Of a DNA stretch of 64,000 nucleotides, positions 1-12,334 are shown one piece after another. The translations under genes were made by a program, and so were the position numbers. The notes under the pieces were generated by a model. That model saw only the letters and a program-made list of their open reading frames with translations. It had not been told where the DNA came from and did not search any database. Source of the DNA: Coprinus comatus. Its lineage: Eukaryota > Basidiomycota > Agaricomycetes > Agaricales > Agaricaceae. The DNA lies in the NCBI GenBank assembly GCA_034638255.1, contig JAWPGT010000087.1:1-64000 (forward strand), given 5' to 3'. Each line of letters starts with the position of its first letter. The stretch's first letter is position 1.

Positions 1-165
1 GCCCGTACCGTATACGGTTACGGCCGTATAATTTACGGTCATAATACGGCCTTTCCCGTACCGTAGCCGTACCGTATAATAAATATTTCAAGGTCGTTAC
101 GGTACGGTAATGGACATCTTACGGTACGTACCGTACTTTTACGGTATACGGGTAAGTTTATCACA
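1..165. repeat. TACGGTA/CCGTACC low-complexity tract
   Basis: The first 165 bases are dominated by overlapping TACGG, CCGTA and TATACGG words in both orientations, so the tract is partly self-complementary. A shorter patch with the same words lies at about 465-510. The two patches may be the ends of one element of about 0.5 kb that is cut by the window edge, but no target duplication can be checked. No coding potential is visible. Confidence 0.5.
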
Positions 166-499
166 TCATTATTTCGACGAGGTCATTGAGCTGGTGTTGG
201 CTTGGTTCTAACCCGGCGTTAACTTATTAAACATTCAAGACTCAATATATAGAGTTATAAATATAGAAATCAGATAAAAATACAAGTGTTGTTCTTGTAA
301 TTTTTGTAAAAATACTCTAGAAATAGTGGATGACTGTGGCATTGTGAGAGAGTTTATGTTGCTGATTGAGGAGAGACTGAGGTCAACCCCATGTTATGAA
401 TCGATGACGTTTCGACGTACCATGTGATGCTATCACATGATGTCATGACCGACTACTGTCCATACGGCCGTCGACGGGCAAAAAAATACGTATACGGTT

Positions 500-1790
500 A
501 CGGGCGGCAGCCCTAGGTGTAGATTTGGCCTTCCTCTGGAATCCACACGTCTCTTGGCTACTAGTCTACTGCGTCTGGGGCTTGTTTGGGCATTGAACTT
601 GCAGTGGCTTCCAAGCACAGGATGTACATTGGAAGCGTACTTGGTCAGGTCATGTATGCTATCATTTAGGTATATGTATGACATGGTAGATGATGCATGC
701 ATGCATTGTGGTTAGGAAGAACTACTATTATTGTGAGTTATGTCATTTATACAGTACGGGTATCTACTCAACGCAGCATCGGCCTACCTTTTCAAGCTCT
801 ACATCTGTACCCTGTCATACTGCAAGGTGATGAAACAAAGGCCAGCCATAATTCACAAGCGCTCCGTGCCTGGCATATTGGATTTGCCTCGCTTTGCGTC
901 ATGCGTATTCTCTGCATGAAGTTCTATCGATCCCTGACTTCACAAGACATTGACCGAGGCGCACAATATGGGGTTTACATGGTGATGTCGAGAAAAGTGT
1001 GAAGGGGCTGGAAAAATAGAGGAAAACACAGACCACTGGTACGTCACAAGCCTATCTTTTGTATTCAGCTATATTGATAATGTACTAGAACTACATAAAG
1101 ACATCAGTAGCATTAAAAATGTCATCGATACTGGAATAATTCATGATTTCAAGGTCCCGGGCATCATTCATCCAACAATAACCCTGCTCAACACATGTAA
1201 TCCTGTTCTCCAAGCCGAAGGCATCTCTTTCCGTTGTCGCCACGAATGTTTCGTTTCCTTTTTCCACGCTGTTCAGAGGAGTCATAAGGAAGTCGAGTCA
1301 ATGATCTTTCAGCGGGTATTTCTTGAATCCTATTGGAGTATGTTGTGCATGTATGCGCTGCTCATACTACAGAGTTGCAGTTTCTTTGTTCGGTTTTTCT
1401 TCTTGGATTGCTTCAATGATGCTTCTCCTTTGGTTTTGACTTCCAGGATTTCTCAGAGGTTCTAATGGAATGTTTAACGATCGATAGTACCTGTTAATGC
1501 CGAAAGGGCTTGGTATAATCCCCCGTGTTCTGGTTCTCAGTTTTTCTCTCTCTTTCTTGGGATATGGTAATGAGAGTGGAAGTGGGAATGGTCGTGGAGA
1601 ACGAAATGAGACCAGCATAAATATTATCAAGTTCGTCAGATTCACATCTCTCTCCTTTTGACACATTTCTTATTCTCATTCAAAAGAAGGCGAATCTGAG
1701 TCTGAAGATGAAGATGAATTAGAATATGCTATTACTACACATCTCTATTCTCAACATGGTGATTATTGCTCTACTGTTTCGGAATAGTTG
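500..1790 (+). repeat. U1: conserved leader with a collapsed family-F gene remnant (F0)
   Basis: This non-coding block recurs, diverged, at about 3.1, 19.5 and 32.2 kb. It contains the ordered landmarks of a U unit: the CCACACGTCTCTTGGCTAC word near 545, a GTGAGTTATGTC word near 733 and a CCTTTTCAAGCTCTAC word near 787. At 1490-1560 it reaches the family-F promoter leader (GGTATAATCC followed by a CT-rich run). It then jumps straight to sequence matching the 3' end of a family-F gene (about 1560-1790), so the gene body is deleted. A complete second copy (F1) follows at once. Confidence 0.6.
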
Positions 1791-1931
1791 ATCAATTGAC
1801 TAGTGTCCATGTGTCGTTACGTCAATGACAACCCTCTATTCCCAACGTTTATTTTCTTTGTACAGCGTCTTTCTCTTCCCTTGCACCTTGCTTGTTCGCC
1901 CACAGTTCTGTTATCTTCATCTTCATCATTC

Positions 1932-2935
1932 ATGGATCCAGCCGATCTCTCCTCTACAAATGAATTTAAATCAACCAATGATAGGATGTCACTACCGCCC
2001 ACCGTCACACTTCCACTTCCTTCACCTTCATCTTCACCTGTCCTTGTTCCTGTTCATCCACCAGCGGCAGCTGACTAGAATGTTCAGGAAGACATGGATG
2101 ACGAATCGGAAGCTGCAAGTACTCACGATCAGCTAATGTGTCAACTCAACATTGACGGCAATGAGACTCGAAATCGAGTTTTAGTGTCAGATCTTTGGAC
2201 TCAGTTTTTTAAACTGTATAGACATCCTTTTGGACGTATGAATTCTATGTTTCAAAAGAGTGCTAGGATATGGTTGAAGGGCTTGAACAAAGGAGATCCG
2301 GGATATGTAAGTGAAAATTCCTGACACTCTTTTCCGACGTTGTCACTAAATTTTGTTTTATTTTTATATTTCTAGATTTGCGAGTCATGTACGATCCAAC
2401 CAGGTTATGGAGTTGGGTGTGATCGTAAACATATACAATGCCAATTATTTTTTGAACGACATCGTGTTTGTTCACATATAAGTGATTTTAGGGGGCGGGT
2501 GATTATGGAGAAATTGAGGTTGGAGGAAAACAAGTGTAATTATCTCGTGAAACTTGTTCCTCTTAGAGGAAGTGGTAGTCGTGGTAGTCATGTTGGATCG
2601 CCAGCGTGGTCTACCCAGGCTCATATTACTACAAATATGGGGGTGGCGAGCCGAGTTGCTGTGACCTCAAAAAGTAAGGGTGTTGATAGAATAGAATATG
2701 GGAATGGTCACGGAGGAAGAAAAAAGAGACCGAAACCGATATTATCACGTTCGTCATCTTTCATATTTCTCTCATTCTGACGCGGTTCTCATTTTTTTTT
2801 TTGCAAAGTTGAACCCGATGAAGATGAATCAGAATATGACGATGATGGTGAATCTGACTCAAATCAAAATATCAGGTTAGCTTGTGCAGGTCAGGACTCA
2901 GAAGAGACCGGAGGTCCTTACTCGTAGGGTATGAT
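1932..2935 (+). pseudogene. Family-F cysteine-cluster gene, copy F1 (nonsense-mutated)
   Basis: The start matches the other copies (MDPADLSS, Ser/Pro/Thr-rich N-terminus). At 2076-2078 the conserved Ser codon TCG of the copies is TAG, which ends the frame after 48 residues. The next segment stays readable: an acidic stretch, then SDLWTQFFKLYRHPFGR and an aromatic/basic run. An intron at about 2307-2375 is followed by the Cys exon. The fifth cysteine of the six-Cys pattern is Phe here (CQLFF instead of CQLCV). An acidic Asp/Glu tail lies near 2815-2880. The function of the family is unknown. The early stop and lost ligand make this a likely pseudogene. Confidence 0.65.
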
Positions 2936-3029
2936 TGAGAGAATTTCTGCAATGAGGCAGCCTAGTTCTGTAAACATGTAAGTGTGCTTCTAGATTTTCA
3001 GTAATTTTGAAGCCTACATTTCCTCGACG

Positions 3030-4900
3030 TTCTATTTTAGTGCGTTGTCCAGGGTCGTTGACCCATCATGTTATAACCACAACTCTCTCACATCCCAACA
3101 CTGTTAATCCTCTGCTTCACTTGATCTGCTCTGGCTGTCTGTTTCTGGCGTCGAATTGGCCTTCTTGAATCCACACGCCTTGGCTACTAGTCTCTCAGGT
3201 TCACTTGGAACATTCTCCCATACTCACAGGGCGCTTTCCAAGCATTGGATGAACATTGGAAGCATACTACAGGTCGTCTATGGTTATCATTTATGTCTCT
3301 GGATGTCGTGATGGGTAGTGGATGGATACATGGCGGTTGGAAGGGCTAGTGCGCGTATTATTGTGAGTCATGGTGCTATAATGATCATTGATGGTCGACA
3401 TCAAGATCGGCTTTACAATCCATCATTGCCGACGAGACACTTGCTCATCAACGAAATCCTGGCTATGATGAGGACCTGTGGTCTGTTTAGGCTTTGATTA
3501 ACAACTTTAATGAGAAACTGAAGTGTATATCGGGCATATTTGATGAAATATTGGACACAATGGAGGAAAACACGGTTTTCTGACAGAGAAATATCTGCCG
3601 ATCCCGCTTCAAAACGATCAACATATCACAAATGAACTCCAATTCTCCCATCATTCTATCCATGTCTTCCCAAAATTCCTAATTTCATTCATCTAACACC
3701 AACTCTACTGTCAATACTCATGCCAAAGAAGAGAAAAAGTTCTTGAACGTGTTATATGACACCGGCGGAATGGATCTGGCCAGTTGATGGGATATCAATA
3801 TCTCAAGATCAGTACTTGAAATCGCACTCCTACAATCTAGTGTTTTTGGTGCCGTGGGTCATCGTTAAATTATACCTTGACCGTTATGACATCTCAAGGT
3901 TTACAAATGACCCGAACTTGGCACTCCACGGCTCCGATCGCAGTAGAGAAAAGAAGAAAAAAGAGAAAATGGGTATATCGTTGCACCTGTCTAGGGAAGA
4001 TCCAGAAACGCAATGAGGAGAGAGGAGTGTTCGGTCAAAGGATGGAAAGATGAAGGTTGGTAATTGGCATCTCTATCAACTATTCACCTGAATGGATTCT
4101 GTGCCACTCAGTACTCACACTCATGTCGGCATATTCAAACGTTCGGGGCAGTAAGGCATTATCAGTTCGTTGTCTAATGTGCTTCTGCTAGGCTTCTGCT
4201 CTCCGGGCTTGTTCACAAGTAGAACAAGCGAAGAGGGTGCCGTTATGACAACCACTCACATCCCAACACCTACTCTACCACTTTACTCAATCCGCTCTGG
4301 GTATCTATTTCCGGTGTTCCTCCTGAATGTCTCACCTTCTTACTCTCGGCTACCAACCTGCCACATCTTTCTGCAGGTGTATACTTTTCCGGACTCTCAT
4401 ACGCAAGATATATGCAACTTTCCAAGCATAATAGGATGAAAATCCGAGGCTCAAAAAGCAACTTTCTAGGCGTTCGTTTCTTCATTCCTGTGTCTGACTT
4501 CAACCCAAATTTCTCTCTCTTAGTCGTGTATGCTGTACTGAGGTCTAGTGAAGACACGGCGAATGGATGCGTTGTGGTTAGGGAGTCCTAGTGCATCATT
4601 ATTGTGAGTCATATCATACAGCTTGTGTCTACGATATCGATGTTACCTTTTCAATCTAGCTCAATTAATAATTACCTTTCATTTCAATCCACCCACCACT
4701 TCCAACGAAACCGTTGTGCCTCCACACTAATGCCTACCTACGATGAGGACCTGTAGCCTGTACACAATAGTCATGCGATCAATCACATACATGGGGTCAA
4801 TGACGATCAACTTTCTCTCGATTACATCATTCTCAGACTTACCTCTCGAAACGGAAACCTTTTTCTGGCCAACTGCTAATGATTAATTAATTATCATAAA
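3030..4900 (+). repeat. U2: partial U-unit leader without a gene
   Basis: The segment repeats the leader of U1, U6 and U8: a GGGTCGTTGACCCATCA start, the CCACACGCCTTGGCTAC word near 3170, and recurring pieces near 3420-3520 and 4610-4770. It shows internal scrambling, because the landmark set occurs twice. No family-F coding segment follows and no open frame here looks real. Confidence 0.5.
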
Positions 4901-5730
4901 CCACCGCCTATTGTATGTCAAGATATGCACGTGTTCGGGACATGTGCATACTACTTGTTTGCATAGTTCCCATCTGTGGTGTTTGGACTTTGCTTAACCG
5001 GTGCTAAAAACAGGTAGAAGACTCGGACATTATGTCGAGACATACGCATTACACTGTAGGGTCGGAGAAGTGGTAACTGCTGAACGTTTGGGATTGATGC
5101 TGACTATGTACCCATAGTTGGTTAAGCGCCAATCCCGAGAAGGTGATTCAGGTAATTTGTTTTGTCACGTACACATTGCTTACAGACTCAGTGTTGGGAC
5201 TTGAAAACAAATCACTATTATATATATATTCATGTTAGTAAGAGCCAGGAAGACTCTCGGACCAGGCTATTTAACGCCTTGGTCTGAGACGACGAAATAT
5301 GTTTCACGCATCAAGATTAGGTTCGGTGATGATGTGCAAGCCCGTGCATGGCTATGTTATCGGCTGGAAGCCGCAATCCCACTGCGGTACAGCACCAATC
5401 AAGCCCTGTCACAGTAATAGGGTGTCTAAACTGTAATTAGCTATAATCTACACACGCGCTGTCAGCATATTCAAAACAAGATCATAACAAGAAATACTCT
5501 ATCTACGTCCTGCCTGAATCATAGGCAGCCTCCAGGGACGCGGTTGGTGCAACCCCTTAGTAGTAGTATGACTTTCTTCCTCACATTGCATATTCATCCT
5601 CTGACCCACACTTACAAGCAGAAAAATAGATCTTTCGAAGAACATGTTATTAATAATAAATCAAGTAGACGCTGGACAGGATAATGCTGTGCACGTGTCG
5701 GTGTTCGAAGAACCTGTAGACAAGACTGAG
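4900..5730. other. Duplicated upstream flank of DUF6535-A; no gene seen
   Basis: Words around 5115-5140 (TTAAGCGCCAATCCCGAGAA) and 5320-5350 (GGTGATGATGTGCAAGC) recur, diverged, at about 22,325 and 22,525 upstream of DUF6535-B. Positions 5420-5710 recur at about 36,850-37,130 upstream of DUF6535-C. The duplications therefore include the 5' flanks. The short open frame at 5232-5417 has no conserved counterpart and is not called. Confidence 0.45.
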
Positions 5731-5913
5731 TAAGGTAGACGACATCAGGAACACACACCTTTATGTAGAAATGCAACAATGTATTACACATACTAATAGA
5801 TACTAACAGATGGTAATTTCTGTTAATTTATTTTTTCTAAACTTGGGACATTTTCGAAATCCAACATTTTGCCGCTTACGTAAAGGTGTGTGTTCCTGAT
5901 GTCGTCTACCTTA
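5731..5913. mobile_element. 183-bp MITE with 33-bp perfect terminal inverted repeats
   Basis: Positions 5731-5763 and 5881-5913 are exact reverse complements (outer ends TAAGGTAGACGACATCAGG). The similarity continues a few bases inward. The interior is AT-rich and non-coding. The paralogous flank of DUF6535-C at about 37,130-37,160 runs from GAACCTG through CTGAATG to GTTAGCATCAACCACC with no insertion, so it is an empty site. CTGA or ACTGA sits on both sides of the element and is the likely 4-5 bp target duplication. The superfamily is uncertain. Confidence 0.9.
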
Positions 5914-6112
5914 CTGAACGTTGACGTTGACCACCTGTGTTAAGGAATTACTCCTTCTTCCTCAACATCCGATACCCTCTCATTCAAAACAGCGCTACAC
6001 ATTTCAAAGCTCTATGCGCCATCATCGTGAGGTGAGTGATGCTTTGCTTCAATGCGAATCAATGTATCTTGACGAATTCAAAACAGTTTTGCTTTCCTGA
6101 TTTATATGAATA

Positions 6113-9043
6113 ATTATTGACACTAGGAAAATAGCATTTGAAGGTATAGATCCTGTAAGTGAAACTATTTAATGTATAATATTATCAAATTTTGAGATAT
6201 AGATCCATAGAAGTTGAAGGTCGTTGATGAAGCAGCAGATGCAGCAAGATGGGAAGATTTGAACAAAAAAGCCGAAGCGTTAACAAAGGATACATATACT
6301 ATTTGGAAGGAAGAGTTACAGAACCTCCTCATTTTCGTAAGTAGTCTGACTACCTCTTTCAAAATTACACTGAAGATAAATCATCATAGGCCGGTCTCTT
6401 TTCAGCCATCATTACAGCCTTCACCATTGAAGCAGCTAGGACAATACAGGGCGATCCTGCTGACATGACCGTTCTCTTGTTGCAAACAATTGTTTCTCAG
6501 CTTTACAATCAATCGAATCCTCAAGCAAACCTTCCAATTAATCTCCGACCAGAAGTTACTCCTTCCCTTTATGCTCAACACATCAACCTCTTATATTCTG
6601 TCAGCCTTGCACTCAGTCTTGTTGCAGTTGTTGGAGGAATTGTGTGTCTGCAATGGCTACGAGAGTTTGGTCGGAATATCACTAGCATGTCAAACAAGGA
6701 GGACCTAATGCTACAACAACAACGTCACGAGAGTCTCCAACGTTGGGGTGTTATAACGATTCTGAATATGTTACCGCTACTCCTACTCACGGCGCTTGGT
6801 CTCTTCTTTGCTGGATTCATGTACTCACAATTAGAATCAAAATCACTCGCATCAGGACCTGTGACCTCTCTTGTTATTATCTCGGGTGTGTTCATCATCT
6901 GTACCACTGTTCTCCCGGCGTGTCAATTCCTCTTCCTCATAGGGAAATCCTCTGGTGAGGATAACCAGGCTCTATCTCGACCCGTACTTTGTCCGTATCG
7001 ATCACCTCAATCATGGCTTTTTCATTTAATCATCCAAAAACTTTTCCTCATAGCCAATCTGCCGCTATTGATGAAATCAAACTTCTGGAACGCATTGAAC
7101 AGCATTGGTAGTTGGATGGACTATGATACGAATGGTGTGAAAAGGTGGAAAGAGAAAGCAGGAGCTGTGGAATCAATACATCAATCATTGTTGTGGATAT
7201 CAGGTGAGTATAGACAGGTGACTACAGTTGCCCTGGATGCATACTCTTGTATGGTGTTTACTTCTTGTCATGGGTCACGGATGAAGTTGAAGGAAAAAGA
7301 TGTACCTGCCGATGTCAAGTGGAATTGGGAGGAGCAAGAGTTATTGACATCATTTGAAGGAGAGAATAACCTCAATGACACTGAAATTATCCAGAAGATT
7401 CGTGCGAAGGCAGTGATTGACGCAACAGTGGAATGGAATAAGACAGCTGTCTCATTCAATCGTCCTGCCCCTCTGTCGGATATTTCGGCATTGGAGAAAT
7501 CCATTTGTGATATGGACCTTTTTTCTCGAAGAGGTAAAGTCTATTATATGTTATATATATTCCTTTAATAATATTTGGTCTAGCTCTCTTAGAAGACATT
7601 GCTACTGGCTTAAGGAGTTCTGAGAATACGTGGGTTACTGCAGAGCATGCTGTTGCTGTTACCTGTCATGTGATCGATCAAAGCTCTTGGTATTGGGATG
7701 AGACAGTTCCTATTTTGCAAGAACTGTGCAAGCATTCAACCACTCGATCACTTCCTCACATACGTCATCTCTGCAACAAACTCTGGGATAAGCTCAGCTC
7801 AGAGCATAGGTGTGAAGGGCTGGTCTGGATATTTAACAGAGTCTCTCATTCTGTGGACTCTGTGGACTACAAAGATGTTGTACCAATACTTCAAAGGTTG
7901 CTTGTGAAGTGTGATGAATGTTTTCTTAACTGGTGTTCGTCTTCTCATCTACTCTGCCATCTCTCTCTGACCACCATTACTCCTCAGCCATTGCAGAACG
8001 TTTCCTCAAAATCATAGAAGACCTTGCCTCGAAGCGTCTCATTGGCAAAGAAGAATCATTGGATAGCATATTTCTCTACACTAAACACATCCTACAACAC
8101 TCATCGGGGCTACCCAGTATACTCCCTTCCATCGAAACAACCCTCAACGCAATACTCTCTGCTGCAGAAGAACACGTTCAACACTCGCGCTCAATATTTT
8201 CTGTCCTGCACCCAAGACGCTTCACCATTCCACACACACTGCTTAAACCTGGCCGTAAAGAAAACCTGGAGCCTGTATGGGCTGTTATAGACGACTTCAA
8301 TGTGAGATTGAAGGAGGTATGGGGAATTCATGAGGTTGTTGAGTCTGGTGGTGAAGCATCAGGAAAAATTGAGCATATATCCACTTCTGGTATGTTGCAA
8401 GTTTATCTCCTCTCGTAATATATCTAATAGTCTACTCAAAGTTGAAGACGCTGGCCAAATTGTTTCAGAAACACACTCTACTGAGGATCTACCTATGGCC
8501 ACTACACCGAATCTTATCATTTCCCTGTCAACGTCCCTGCAATCCAAGAAATTTCATGAAGCGCACTTACACGATGAAACAACTGGCCAAGTCACCCCAC
8601 CAATATCCTCTACTGAAACTCTGCCCATAATTACTACATCCTCCTCGCCAGCTCCCTTGCAATCCAACAAATCTCACAAAACAGTCACCACACCGGGTGT
8701 TGGCGCTCGAAATCCAGTCTCACCAGTTCTTTTATCATCGCAAGATTTCGAACAACATTCATCTAATAGCATTTCAGTTGTGCCTGCTAGGCCAACAATC
8801 CCACCAGCCACGAATGTGATTTCAACTTCCACATCCAGTCGGCCCACATCACCTCTTCCCAACGAGACATCCACCAGTCAAGATTCACACGTTATCACTA
8901 CCTACTCACAACCAGACGTCGCTGGACCTGGGACCGTAAACCAAGCCTTGTCCTCTGCGGTACAAGATCTACAAAGTACTCCATCGACTCCATCTCTGTC
9001 TACAGATTATCATGCCGAAGAGTTGACCGGTCCTCAGGCTTAA
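6113..9043 (+). CDS. DUF6535 domain membrane protein, copy A (most complete copy)
   Basis: Exons I can place are about 6113-6154, 6211-6336, 6390-7533, 7584-7934, 7988-8389 and 8442-9043. From 6211 on they give one open frame of about 874 residues. The N-terminal part carries the DUF6535 signature: a Trp-containing helix (ARWEDLNKKAE), then LLIFAGLFSAIITAFTIEA as the first membrane helix. Further hydrophobic helices follow: YSVSLALSLVAVVGGIVCLQ, then WLREF, NMLPLLLLTALGLFFAGFM, and TSLVIISGVFIICTTVLPA. The middle is a soluble alpha-helical region. The last about 200 residues are Ser/Thr/Pro-rich. The family is expanded in agaricomycetes and its role is unknown. The true start is unresolved: a six-codon open exon (ATGCGCCATCATCGTGAG, 6014-6031) is conserved in all copies but joins the next exon out of phase. 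The protein is probably a membrane protein with a large cytosolic tail. Confidence 0.82.
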
Positions 9044-9049
9044 CCACTC

Positions 9050-11040
9050 GTGTTGGAACAGAATCTGTAACAAAACATGATATTGCAATCTGATGGTTTT
9101 CCGAAAACATTCGAATTGTCAGAATGAGGGGGTGACATGATTTATTCTTTGGACTCTTATATAGTAATGATTGGAGGAGAGGTTGATGCCAATATATGTA
9201 ATTATCTCCAACGGTATATGAATACATGTTTGATTCTCAAGGAGTTGAGATGATATACTTATCATTGGAAGGTTAAGGAAACAAGGAATGAAATAGGAGT
9301 CATAGAAAAAGGTATTGTACTAAACCGATAGAGATGGAATATACCTTCTACATACTTATGGTATCCGTCTCACACACCGACATAGTCCTTGTTTCCCTCT
9401 TTGAAACCTCTTCTCTGCAAACGTATTCATTAGTGTAACCAAGTGCATCATTCTACTATAAGGTTGCACCACGAATTATAATAGCGGGGTGATTTGTATC
9501 AAAGATACACAGTACTCCAGTTGCATTGTTTCTTGTTTGTTGTTGCCATAGATCACTATTGAGTGGAATACGATGAGACGTCAGTGTATTGAAATTAAAG
9601 TTATGAAAGGAGTCGTACCTGTGGCCCTCAGCGAAAGAGATATTGTGGAATACAATCGTCAGGAATATATAAGCGAAATTGGGTGATACGTAGCTTAAAT
9701 TAGGTCAACCAACATGAAGGAACACTCCAAACTGGATTCCTAATAGGAAGTTGAATCCGTTTGAGTCGAAAGTTGAGGAAGAGCGTGATGATGAAGATGG
9801 TCTTGTACTGTATCGGAACTCTTGGTACGAGGGTCGCCGAAGGGTTTTAATGGGCGTAGAAGTTGGCGGGATATAATCAATGTCAGTGGCACTCGATTCG
9901 ATCAAAGATCGCGGTGCACATTAAGTATTGAAATGAGTTACTTTAAAACAACGTCAGATGGGTATGCGTTTCAGGAAATGGAATATGAAAAAGAGGGAAA
10001 AGGAATATAAAAAAGAGGGAAAAGGAAAGAAGAAATGAAAGAGAAAAAAACGTAAAACTCAGCTCGTTTTCAAGGGTACATACAGACCAACTTCACTCCT
10101 CTGTTGAAATGACATTATCGATCTCTACAATGTCAAAAGAGACAGCCAACAATCTCTGTGATTTATCATAGGCAATGCCACAAAACCGAATATACAAAAG
10201 ATGAACCCAAATCTCTTCATCATCCATTTTCTGTAATAGAATTGAGAACGTACGTAGCTTTTCACGAGTTTAGGAGGTTTCCTGGAGGTTCCTGTAGATG
10301 AAAAATGTTTATCAAAGTATGTGAAGATGATCGATGGTGTGGAACACGGTAAGAAAGAACTTACAAGATAAATATTACTGGTCCTTTTGTTCACCATAAT
10401 AACCTTGGCAATTCACTTGCTTGAAGCATATGTTCATGAAACACAATCCTAGCTGTGATTGCAACAGAAATTTGAAGTGATGTTGTTGGTTGAGAGCGAG
10501 AGTGAGCTTCGGGAGTATTGTACTACACAGTCGAGAAACAACTCACCGGATAATAACATGTGTTGATTCTTGGAGCCTCTATCTCATTTCCCCAGTTCTA
10601 AGGTCTGTAACGCCTCGACTCTAGTCAATCCCAGCCCCTTCTTCCGATAAGCGACATTACTGTGAGCAGCATGGACAGTGAGCTGGTGCAAATTTCGTCG
10701 AAAGTGATTGTGATTGGGGGTGTGTATTGTTGAGGAGGGGTGATGATGTTTTCAGCGATGGCTTGTATCATGCACTCAGTGACCAAAGTTCCGTAGTTCT
10801 TGGGAGTTAATTCGTATGAGGTGAAGCTCTTGCATAACCTCTACTCCATGGGCCGTTAAGATATGGTCAGTCACTGTACAAAAACACACAACTGAACATA
10901 TGGATTTTGTTCAGCCATTAGATTGAGTAAATGTAGCATGAACTCACCCCGAAAGGTTGATGTAGGTGGCGACGGATGATTTGATGTGCTTCCAATCAGT
11001 GAAAGAGAGCTTTAGCAGTGATGAAGGAGCCTAGTTCGGT
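9050..11040 (+). repeat. Post-block A: duplicated non-coding flank downstream of DUF6535-A
   Basis: This segment starts just after the DUF6535 stop with CCACTCGTGTTGGAACAGAA. It recurs in order after DUF6535-B (24,942-26,543, then 29,165-29,480) and after DUF6535-C (40,770 on). A copy without a DUF6535 gene lies at 15,215-16,285. Internal landmarks are TACTCCAGTTGCATTGTTTC (9511), GCGAAAGAGATATTGTGGAA (9631) and GCGATGGCTTGTATCATG (10,755). Short open frames inside it are not conserved between copies. It may hold 3' UTR and spacer, or a lost gene. Confidence 0.7.
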
Positions 11041-11482
11041 CAACGTGATTGGACCTGGTCAGTGCGTTTCTGTACTTCGAGTGTCGCTCTGACATTACGT
11101 CAACATCACGTCTCCCCTCAACCAGCAACTGGTACGCTCTGCTTCACTTGATCTATGCTGGCTCGTTCAGAACATGTGGTCAACAACATCGGATATCACT
11201 TCAAGAAAGTTTATTCCTCCTGGAACGTGGTGCATGTCTCCGCTGCACAGTTACAATTCCTTTGTTTCGTTTTTCTTAGGTTACACGCTTCTTGGGTTTT
11301 GACCTACAGGATCTCTCTGTGGCAGTACCTGTCAGAAAGGACTTGGTATCATCCGCCGTGTTTTGGCTCTGAGCTTCTCTCTCCTTCTCTCCCTCTCCCT
11401 TTCTCTCTGCAGCGTCCGTCACCGTTCTTGTCTCTTGGTTGTTCGCTCATAGTATTGTCGTCGCCTTCACCTTCGTTATTCA
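11041..11482 (+). promoter_or_regulatory. U3 leader: CRE-like motif, TATA-like word and CT-rich run before F2
   Basis: The leader opens with GACCTGGTCAGTGCGTTTCT, a boundary word shared with 16,286 and, diverged, 41,850. TTACGTCA (11,095-11,102) resembles a bZIP/CRE-type site and is repeated at the start of several units. GGTATCATCC near 11,346 occupies the place of the TATA-like GGTATAATCC of other copies. A long CT-rich run follows (about 11,370-11,430), as is common upstream of basidiomycete genes. The long open frame crossing this leader (11,155-11,661) is not conserved in the other copies. Confidence 0.45.
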
Positions 11483-12320
11483 CAGATCCAGTCTATCCCT
11501 ATGTCCTATTTACTACACCTACAAATCAATCTAACTCAACCAATGAAGGGATGTCACTTACCACCTACCGCCACACTTTCACTTTCACCTCCTTCACATG
11601 TCCTTTTTCCTGTTCATCCACACGTCGTGGCTCACTCGAATGTTCAGGAAGCCATGGATGACGAGTCTGAAGCGGATCAACTTGACACTGGCAGTATTAA
11701 GAGCCGAAGTCGAGATTTAGCGTCTGATGTTTGGACCGAGCTTTTTTTAATTTTATAGGCATCCCTTTGGATATATAGATTCTATGTTTCAGAAGAGCAC
11801 TAGAATATGGTTGAAGGGGTTGAATAAAGGAGATCCGGAATATGTGAGTTACTTTTAAGTATCTGAGCAATTTTACTTACACATCTTGTCTCATACTCAA
11901 TTTTTGTTTTGTTGGTTTTCTAGATTTGCGAATTATGTATGATTCAACCAGGTTCTAGAATCGGATGTGATCATAAGAGTATACAATGTCAATTATGTGT
12001 TGAAAGATATCGTGTTTCTTCACGTACACATGCTTTTCAAAAGCGAATGATTATGGAGAAATTGATGTTGGAGGAAATGGAGTATGATTACAATGTGAAA
12101 CTTGTTCCACCCAGAGGAAGTGGTGTTTCTGATGGCCATGTTGGTACTGGTATTCATGAGGATTCCGGGACAGGTGGCCGGGACTGAGACTAGAACTGGT
12201 GTTGGATTGTGATCTACTCTTATTACTATAAGGTGACAAACCGGTTACAAAACCTCCGACTTTAGTTTTAACGAGGAAGAGACCCAAGAGGACAGGAAAA
12301 GGTACTGAAAGGAATATGGG
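11483..12320 (+). pseudogene. Family-F cysteine-cluster gene, copy F2 (start lost, frameshifted)
   Basis: The conserved start context CATGGATCC reads CACAGATCC here, so the family ATG is lost. The Ser/Pro N-terminus and acidic segment remain (VQEAMDDESEA). The FFKLYRHPFG segment is frameshifted near 11,745. An intron of about 80 nt ends in TTTTCTAG near 11,924 and leads to the Cys exon. In it the first five cysteines are present and the sixth is Ser (RYRVSSRT). The exon continues with the family's MIMEKLMLEEMEYDY stretch. F2 resembles F5 most closely: both have ELC, QPGSRIG and ERYRV. It is therefore likely the counterpart of F5 in the duplicated cassette. Confidence 0.65.
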
Positions 12321-12334
12321 AATGGGAATGGTTT

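Noticed and set aside
1..165. CRISPR-like array
   Set aside because: The repeated words are short, overlapping and irregular with no spacers, and the genome is eukaryotic.
11155..11661. 168-codon open frame across the U3 leader and F2
   Set aside because: It runs through promoter-like CT-rich sequence and is broken in the closely related U7/F5 copy.
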